From NCBI GenBank assembly GCA_011524395.1, contig WTKN01000395.1, forward strand, positions 1 to 38,837: DNA of 38,837 nt, read 5' to 3'. The stretch comes from Moorena sp. SS36440bin_2. GTDB lineage: Bacteria > Cyanobacteriota > Cyanobacteriia > Cyanobacteriales > Coleofasciculaceae. Position 1 is the stretch's first letter. Each line of letters begins with the position of its first letter. Under the pieces are notes generated by a model. It did not search any database. It saw only the letters and a program-made list of their open reading frames with translations, and was not told the origin of the DNA. This document shows, piece by piece, positions 34,065 through 38,837 of the stretch. Position numbers and translations under genes: made by a program.

Positions 34065-34775
34065 TCAACACGCTTCGCAGTCAACAGCACCATATCGTGC
34101 TATAAAGGCATTGCTTGCATCCTCTTGATTCCGCAGCCAAGCCCACATTTGGTCTCCGAGGCAAAAATGCCACCACTCTCTAGGATGACACCGGAACCCA
34201 GCCGAGTACATTAAATTTTTTAACAGCTGTCGATTGTGATGATAAGGCAAGTCTTGTTGATTAGCGTAATAATCCGGATGGGAACGTGGTGAGACTTCAT
34301 CAATGGGAGAGCCCATATCAACGGTTTCACCGGTGGCATCCACCAGGGTAATATCTAACGCACCACCTGTACTGTGAGGGGGTGGAGTCATAGGGTTAGA
34401 GCTCGGTACTGCCCAAAATTGATAGACTTGTTCCCAAATCTCTTGCTCTTGTTTTTCCGATAGGGTGCTTGGGTTGAGTTGTTGTGCCTGAGCTACTTCA
34501 GCAAAGGTATGGTCAACCATGAATTGTTGGACTTCTACCGGTCGATAGCCATCAAAAATCTCGATGCGCCAACCTGGATGCTGCTGTTGGAGTTGGCTTT
34601 GAGCCACAAATAGTGCTTCGATCACACTCTGGCGCAGATAATAAGGAGAAGCCTTACCATAAGGTGCGCCTAATTTTTGGTAGGGGTGAGGGGTACGAGC
34701 GGCAAATTGTTCTAAGGGAATGGGGATGAGGGGTTCTCCACACTCTACAATTGGGATTTGCTGATAAGGTTTCAT
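34065..34775 (-). CDS. D-alanyl-D-alanine dipeptidase, VanX/DdpX type (peptidase M15D)
   Basis: A zinc dipeptidase hydrolysing D-Ala-D-Ala, probably in peptidoglycan turnover rather than resistance, since no vanH/vanA is present. Key residues are visible in the 236-residue protein: Arg78 in FDGYRPVE, zinc ligands His134 and Asp141 in HSTGGALDITL, catalytic Glu200 and zinc ligand His203 in REWWHF. No signal peptide is seen, so it is likely cytoplasmic. A 110-bp part is duplicated at 27458-27567. The end DCEAC is unusually Cys-rich. Confidence 0.9.
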   Translation of the reverse strand: MKPYQQIPIVECGEPLIPIPLEQFAARTPHPYQKLGAPYGKASPYYLRQSVIEALFVAQSQLQQQHPGWRIEIFDGYRPVEVQQFMVDHTFAEVAQAQQLNPSTLSEKQEQEIWEQVYQFWAVPSSNPMTPPPHSTGGALDITLVDATGETVDMGSPIDEVSPRSHPDYYANQQDLPYHHNRQLLKNLMYSAGFRCHPREWWHFCLGDQMWAWLRNQEDASNAFIARYGAVDCEAC

Positions 34776-34825
34776 AAGTTATAGCAGTTCTCAGTTTTTT
34801 CAGCATACTCAAACCACAAGAGCCA

Positions 34826-35161
34826 CTACTTCTTCTGAGTTCCCTGTTCCCTGTTCCCTGTTCCCTGTTCCCTGTTCCCTGTTCCCTGTTCCCTGTTCTC
34901 TGTTCCCTGTTCAACACTTCTAGATTTATCCTTATTACGATTAGGATAAACGTCAGGCACGGGATCATAACCCCCTGGATAGAGAGGATGACACCGTAGA
35001 ATACGGCGAATGCCTAGCAAACCGCCCCGAAAGACACCAAACCGCTCAATGGCTTGGATAGCATACTGGGAACAGGTTGGTTGAAAGCGACAGACTGGGG
35101 GAAATAGGGGGGAAATAAACGCTCGATAGCCTCGAATTAGCCAAATCAGTAAAAGTTTCAT
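34826..35161 (-). CDS. yidD: Membrane protein insertion efficiency factor YidD with heptapeptide tail
   Basis: A small membrane-associated protein that helps YidC-dependent insertion. The ATG at 35161 ([20 protein letters not shown]) is the usual start; an earlier one at 35176 would add five residues. The core has [39 protein letters not shown], all typical. The core ends at about residue 75, where YidD proteins normally stop or have a short tail. Here residues 84-111 are heptapeptides of the form EQGT-x-N-R, encoded by the heptanucleotide repeat at 34840-34909. The tail has no homologue known to me. Confidence 0.93.
   Translation of the reverse strand: MKLLLIWLIRGYRAFISPLFPPVCRFQPTCSQYAIQAIERFGVFRGGLLGIRRILRCHPLYPGGYDPVPDVYPNRNKDKSRSVEQGTENREQGTGNREQGTGNREQGTQKK
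34840..34909. repeat. Heptanucleotide tandem repeat (TTCCCTG) x10
   Basis: Ten copies of TTCCCTG, the ninth with TTCTCTG, in exact 7-bp register. As 7 is not a multiple of 3, three units make one 21-bp coding period, which is a heptapeptide, and no frame contains a stop. All copies lie inside yidD. Confidence 0.93.
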
Positions 35162-35223
35162 GTAATGGTCACCCAATCTAATACAGTAATAAATAGGTCT
35201 TACAGTATGCTGCCATCAGATCC

Positions 35224-35931
35224 TTGTTTAATTCTGTACCCTCGATAGAATCAATCCCAACCCTATGGCTGCAAATTGCACTGATTGCTGTCGGTCTCGG
35301 TGCGATTGTACTGCTGGCGGAAACCCTACATCAGCGCACCGCCAGGAATTCAGAAATGACCCGTAAAATTGTTCACATTGGCACAGGTAACGTGATTTTA
35401 GTGGCTTGGTGGCTACAAATACCTGCCTGGGTAGGTATTCTGGCTTCAGTTATCGCTAGTGCGATCGCTCTTTTGTCCTATTACATTCCTATTTTGCCTG
35501 GTATTAACAGCGTTGGCCGCCAAAGCCTAGGCACTTTCTTCTATGCTGTCAGTATTGGTGTGGTGGTTGCCTGGTTTTGGCCATTACAACAATTCCAGTA
35601 TGCCGCTATCGGTATTTTAGTCATGGCATGGGGGGATGGACTGGCAGGACTGATTGGTCAGAAATTTGGCCAACATCCCTATCAAGCTTGGGGGATGCAA
35701 AAAAGCTGGGAAGGGTCTGGGACCATGGCGGTAACTAGCTATGTAGTCAGTAGCCTAATCCTTTTGACTGTTCAAGGTAATATCTGGGAAACCTGGTTGA
35801 TGTCAATTGCGATCGCATTCTTTGCCACAGTCATAGAAGCCTTCTCCAAATTCGGGATTGATAATCTCACAGTTCCTATCGGTAGTGCAGCAGTAGGGTT
35901 CTTTTTAGGTCAAATTCTCACCTTGGGTTGA
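35224..35931 (+). CDS. Phytol/farnesol-kinase-like (polyprenol kinase family) membrane protein
   Basis: A 235-residue polytopic membrane protein with about six or seven helices. The family motifs EMTRKIVHIGTGN, and GDGLAGLIGQKFGQHPYQ with KSWEGSGTMAVTSYVVS, are those of VTE5/FOLK/SEC59-type CTP-dependent lipid kinases. In cyanobacteria such enzymes phosphorylate phytol from chlorophyll breakdown for tocopherol or chlorophyll reuse. The start is TTG at 35224; no ATG is in frame near it (ATG 35207 is out of frame), and no ribosome-binding site is clear. Divergent from yidD. Confidence 0.83.
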   Translation: MFNSVPSIESIPTLWLQIALIAVGLGAIVLLAETLHQRTARNSEMTRKIVHIGTGNVILVAWWLQIPAWVGILASVIASAIALLSYYIPILPGINSVGRQSLGTFFYAVSIGVVVAWFWPLQQFQYAAIGILVMAWGDGLAGLIGQKFGQHPYQAWGMQKSWEGSGTMAVTSYVVSSLILLTVQGNIWETWLMSIAIAFFATVIEAFSKFGIDNLTVPIGSAAVGFFLGQILTLG

Positions 35932-36028
35932 AGGGCTCTTGAAATAGCTCAGGTTATGAGTTTGTGCTTGAAAGTAGATCTTAAACTAAGAATAAGTCAA
36001 ACCTTGATAGTAAGCGAGAATTGAGTCA

Positions 36029-36679
36029 ATGTTAAAGTTTTACAATAATCCCATGTCCAACAATGCCCGACGGGTATGGATTGCTTTATTAGAAAAACAG
36101 ATTGACTTTGAGCCTGTTGACATAAAATTAGATGGTGATCAATTTACGCCAGAATTTATTGAAATCAATCCGTTTCATCACGTTCCCGTCCTAATCAATG
36201 ATGGATTTAAAGTAATCGAATCCTTAGCCATCTTAGATTATTTAGAAGCTAAATATCCAACTCCTGCTCTTATGCCCACTGATCCTCAAGCTATTGCTAC
36301 AGTGAGGATGATACAACTGGTCAATGTCAATGAGCTTGCTCCAGCTATCGTAACATTTATGCGCCATAATTTGGAGATTGAAGTAGAAGCAAAACAATTA
36401 GAACAAGCTCAACAAAAACTTGCCACAGTGATGAAGTTTTATAACGAAAAGTTGGGCGATCAAAACTATTTTGTAGAAGGGCAATTTACCTTAGCAGATA
36501 TTGTGGCCGGTTTGTCGGTATATTTTCTGAGCAAGATTGGCGTTTCGTTAGCTGACTATCCCTCAGTACAAAATTGGCAAACAGCTTTACAGCAACGGCA
36601 AAGTTGGCAGCAAGTGCAACCAACACCAGAGCAGTTTGAAATATTTAAAGCAAAAGTGAAAGCAATTTTGTCACGGTAA
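36029..36679 (+). CDS. Glutathione S-transferase family protein
   Basis: A 216-residue soluble protein. The thioredoxin-like N-domain starts MLKFYNNPMSNNARRVWIALLEK (catalytic Ser/Asn region), with FHHVPVLINDGF around the cis-Pro and ESLAILDYLEAKYP binding the glutathione gamma-Glu. The helical C-domain contains NYFVEGQFTLADIVAGLSVYFL, the N-capping box of GSTs. Substrate unknown: detoxification or peroxide defence. A ribosome-binding site, GCGAGAAT, precedes the ATG. It is followed by a strong terminator. Confidence 0.9.
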   Translation: MLKFYNNPMSNNARRVWIALLEKQIDFEPVDIKLDGDQFTPEFIEINPFHHVPVLINDGFKVIESLAILDYLEAKYPTPALMPTDPQAIATVRMIQLVNVNELAPAIVTFMRHNLEIEVEAKQLEQAQQKLATVMKFYNEKLGDQNYFVEGQFTLADIVAGLSVYFLSKIGVSLADYPSVQNWQTALQQRQSWQQVQPTPEQFEIFKAKVKAILSR

Positions 36680-36820
36680 ATGGCTAGACAACTCGCAAGC
36701 CCTGAGTTATTGGGAGTGGTGAGTCGTGAGTCGGGAGGCGGGAGTTATGAGAACCGCGACATTACCACGTTACCTCGATCACAGTGTTCGCTCCCAGCTT
36801 AAATCATCCCACCAACCCAC
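36680..36820. repeat. Spacer with GAGTC/GGGAG heptamer-like repeats
   Basis: The first 60 bp after the GST stop contain irregular 7-bp units (GGGAGTG, GTGAGTC, GTGAGTC, GGGAGGC, GGGAGTT), a decayed version of the GGGAGTC heptamer at 15.7 kb. No gene. Confidence 0.5.
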
Positions 36821-36861
36821 AACACCCTTAAGGGCGCATGCCGTGCGCCCTTAAGGGTGTT
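36821..36861. terminator. Bidirectional hairpin terminator
   Basis: A perfect 18-bp stem (36821-36838 with 36844-36861; core CACCCTTAAGGGCGCA) and loop TGCCG, followed by TTTAT on the plus strand. It lies between the convergent GST gene (plus) and small gene (minus), so it probably stops both transcripts. Confidence 0.85.
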
Positions 36862-36932
36862 TTATATTCCAGCAAGAACCGCTATAACTAGCGTTCAAAT
36901 TCTAGCTAAAATCGAAGAATTTACCGAGGAAT

Positions 36933-37082
36933 TTACCAAAATGCCTCTTTCTGCTCAAAGGGGTCACCGCTAAAGGGTTGAACACCAATAGCAGGATAAA
37001 TGTCATCATTAGGACCAAAAATCCTAGCTACTGCTTCAGAAAGATATTGAATACTGCTTTCCAATAGTTTGTAAAAACCCAT
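36933..37082 (-). CDS. Small 49-residue protein, conserved-looking, function unknown
   Basis: An ATG at 37082 preceded at 8 bases by AGGAGAG opens a 49-codon frame: MGFYKLLESSIQYLSEAVAR, then IFGPNDDIYPAIGVQPFSGD, then PFEQKEAFW and TAA. The N-terminal half would be an amphipathic helix, and the rest an acidic, proline-containing tail. From memory, short proteins with SIQYLSEAVARIF and a GVQPF-type tail occur in other filamentous cyanobacteria; this is not verified. The strong ribosome-binding site and the codon use support a real gene, which size cut-offs would miss. It is divergent from pncB and convergent with the GST gene. Confidence 0.72.
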   Translation of the reverse strand: MGFYKLLESSIQYLSEAVARIFGPNDDIYPAIGVQPFSGDPFEQKEAFW

Positions 37083-37452
37083 AAAATTGCTCTCCTGAAT
37101 TAGTTAGGTTAGAGTTGAAAATAGCAGTGGCTATAATTAGCGCGAACCTTTACTTTTCTGATGGTTCGTGAGTACTGCCCTGCTGTCCTCAAATTGCTGT
37201 TCTCAAATTCTTGAGTCTTAACTGTCAGTACAGACTGAAAAACATTTTTGTCTGGTGTAGTTAATCTTATCTAGAATTATTGATTCGGTGCCAGGATTAG
37301 TAATATTTGTTTGGTAATATTTGCAATACTTTTCTCAAGCTTAACTAATCCCTAAGATTTGTTTGGTAATTTTGAGAGGCTTGTTAACAAATCTGTAGCT
37401 ATTTAAAGTTCCTTTACCTTATGTTAAACATTACTAGTTAAACAGTATTACC
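37083..37452. promoter_or_regulatory. Divergent intergenic region between the small gene and pncB
   Basis: A 370-bp AT-rich region that holds both promoters. TTTGTTTGGTAAT occurs twice (about 37309 and 37358), and GGATTAGT/ACTAATCC (37303 / 37344) form an inverted pair. A long 5' leader for pncB is possible. No riboswitch class is recognised. Confidence 0.45.
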
Positions 37453-38817
37453 ATGAATGATAAACACCAGGAATTAATACCTACACCTGAGGACTATAGC
37501 TTATTAACTGACCTGTATCAGCTGACCATGACAGCCTGTTATAGCGGTGAAGGCTTAGCCCAAAAACCAGCCTCCTTTGAACTATTTGCCCGACGTTTAC
37601 CTAATGGCTTTGGTTACTTGATTGCTATGGGACTCGCCCAGGTGCTCGACTACCTGGAACAGTTTCGCTTTAGTCCCCAGGCCCTAGACGCATTACAACA
37701 GACAGATATTTTTCAGGGAGCACCGGAACAGTTTTGGTCACTCTTAGCAGAAGGAAGCTTCACCGGTGATGTCTGGGCAGTGCCTGAGGGAACAGCAATG
37801 TTTGCTAATGAACCGTTGTTGCGGGTGGATGCTCCTCTGTGGCAAGCACAGATAGTAGAAACTTACCTACTCAATACAATTAACTATCAGACCTTGATAG
37901 CCACTAAGGCAGCACGGCTAAGAGATGTGGCAGGAGCTGAGGCTACCTTACTAGAGTTTGGCACTCGACGGGCCTTTAGTCCTCAGGCATCCTTGTGGGC
38001 AGCACGAGCAGCTATAGCAGCTGGGTTGGATGGCACATCTAATGTATTAGCAGCCCTGAAATTAGGATGTCAGCCTAAAGGAACCATGGCTCATGCTTTG
38101 GTCATGGCGATCACAGCAGTATCTGGAAGTGAGCAGGATGCCTTTACCGCCTTTTATCGGTATTTTCCCAATGCTCCCTTATTAATAGATACCTACGATA
38201 CTGTAGCAGCCGCTAAGAGTCTGGCTCAACGAATCGCAGCTGGGGAAATCCAAGTGACTGGAGTACGTTTGGATTCTGGGGATTTAGTGACCTTGTCCCA
38301 AAAAGTGCGATCGCATTTACCCAATGTCTCAATTTTTGCCAGTGGGGATTTAGACGAGTATGAAATAGCCAGACTCAAACAGGCTGGTGCTTGTATCAAC
38401 GGTTATGGACTCGGAACTCGCCTAGTCACTGGAAACCCAGTCAATGGAGTCTACAAATTAGTAGAAATTGATGGCATTCCCACCATGAAACAGTCCAGTA
38501 GCAAAGTTACCTATCCAGGACGCAAGCAAATCTATCGGCAATTTCACCAAGATACAGTTATCAAAGACCGGCTAGGATTAATGGCTGAATCCTACCAAGA
38601 TCATGAACAACCCCTGCTGGAACAAGTCATGAAACAAGGTCAACGACTAAAGCCACCAGAATCCTTAGACATGATCCAAAAACACACAGCTGCCTCTGTT
38701 GCTAGTCTTGCCACGTCAACGCGACAACTTCATCAGCCAACCCCACTACCGGTAGAAATTTCTGATGCCCTACAACAGCTCACCATGAACCTATCCCACT
38801 ATTATCCGAAAACTTGA
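37453..38817 (+). CDS. pncB: Nicotinate phosphoribosyltransferase
   Basis: Converts nicotinate and PRPP to nicotinate mononucleotide in NAD salvage (Preiss-Handler pathway). The 454-residue protein has the family segments YSLLTDLYQLTMTACY near the N-terminus, FELFARRLPNGFGYLIAMG, LEFGTRRAFSPQASLWAARA with the catalytic region, GTMAHALVMA, DTYDTV, GVRLDSGDL and GYGLGTRLVTG for phosphoribosyl binding. It is complete; its stop is just before the window end. The start ATG at 37453 fits the family, but no strong Shine-Dalgarno sequence is seen. Confidence 0.94.
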   Translation: MNDKHQELIPTPEDYSLLTDLYQLTMTACYSGEGLAQKPASFELFARRLPNGFGYLIAMGLAQVLDYLEQFRFSPQALDALQQTDIFQGAPEQFWSLLAEGSFTGDVWAVPEGTAMFANEPLLRVDAPLWQAQIVETYLLNTINYQTLIATKAARLRDVAGAEATLLEFGTRRAFSPQASLWAARAAIAAGLDGTSNVLAALKLGCQPKGTMAHALVMAITAVSGSEQDAFTAFYRYFPNAPLLIDTYDTVAAAKSLAQRIAAGEIQVTGVRLDSGDLVTLSQKVRSHLPNVSIFASGDLDEYEIARLKQAGACINGYGLGTRLVTGNPVNGVYKLVEIDGIPTMKQSSSKVTYPGRKQIYRQFHQDTVIKDRLGLMAESYQDHEQPLLEQVMKQGQRLKPPESLDMIQKHTAASVASLATSTRQLHQPTPLPVEISDALQQLTMNLSHYYPKT

Positions 38818-38837
38818 TAGACTGAAAATCAAGTAAT

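Noticed and set aside
34065-34775. Vancomycin-resistance gene
   Set aside because: The protein has the VanX/DdpX fold, but no vanH, vanA or regulators accompany it; a peptidoglycan-turnover role is more likely.
34654-34968. 104-codon frame with NREQGTG repeats
   Set aside because: It is another reading frame of the same heptamer tract, overlapping the dipeptidase and yidD.

Overview
The window is chromosomal DNA of a large-genome filamentous cyanobacterium. The highly iterated palindrome GCGATCGC occurs many times in coding DNA. Several proteins are of cyanobacterial type (DUF3110 protein, S2P protease, SLH-domain glycosidase). Heptanucleotide tandem repeats, small dispersed palindromic repeats and many insertion sequences fill the spaces between genes. 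This repeat load resembles Moorena/Coleofasciculus-type genomes, but the genus is an inference.

Layout. 1-4.8 kb (minus strand): mraY, then a putative operon kdsA > kdsC > glycosyltransferase. 5-12 kb: an SLC13/RCK-domain permease, a repeat-bearing hypothetical protein, a divergent membrane-anchored TPR protein, sdhA and a small membrane protein. 12.3 kb: tRNA-Arg(UCU), then a MITE-like element. 12.8-15.6 kb (plus): three cyanobacterial unknowns, the last two overlapping by ATGA. 15.8-17.8 kb: an ADP-ribosylglycohydrolase gene cut by a TnpB-only IS200/IS605-type element. 17.9-19.8 kb: an SLH-domain glycoside hydrolase. 19.9-23.6 kb: a nested set of insertions. A four-helix-bundle (23S rRNA-IVP-like) gene is split by an IscB element, and the iscB gene is itself split by an IS66-family element with an exact 8-bp target duplication. 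23.6-28.9 kb: SDR oxidoreductase, FAD-dependent oxidoreductase and two SAM methyltransferases; one methyltransferase carries an in-frame 96-bp repeat. 28.9-30.5 kb: a tnpB pseudogene disrupted by a 71-bp MITE. 30.8-35.2 kb: a murQ/S2P-protease pair, a DUF3110 protein, a VanX-type dipeptidase, and yidD, whose 3' end is a translated heptamer repeat. 35.2-38.8 kb: a phytol/polyprenol-kinase-like gene, a GST, an unlisted 49-codon gene, and nicotinate phosphoribosyltransferase.

How the genes work together. MraY, MurQ, YidD and the VanX-type dipeptidase all concern the cell envelope or peptidoglycan. KdsA and KdsC make Kdo, and the adjacent glycosyltransferase may use a related sugar nucleotide. 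The remaining genes are housekeeping or unknown.

Most notable result. The IscB locus can be read almost to the base. The host gene, the element limits (within a 6-bp ambiguity), a structured 230-bp upstream region that is a strong omega-RNA candidate, the flank-encoded guide position and the rebuilt IscB C-terminus all follow from the sequence. Three further observations stand out: repeats that have become protein sequence (YidD tail, methyltransferase insert, TnpB insert), a dispersed repeat whose stem appears to covary between copies, and a TIR that supplies the stop codon of a glycosyltransferase.
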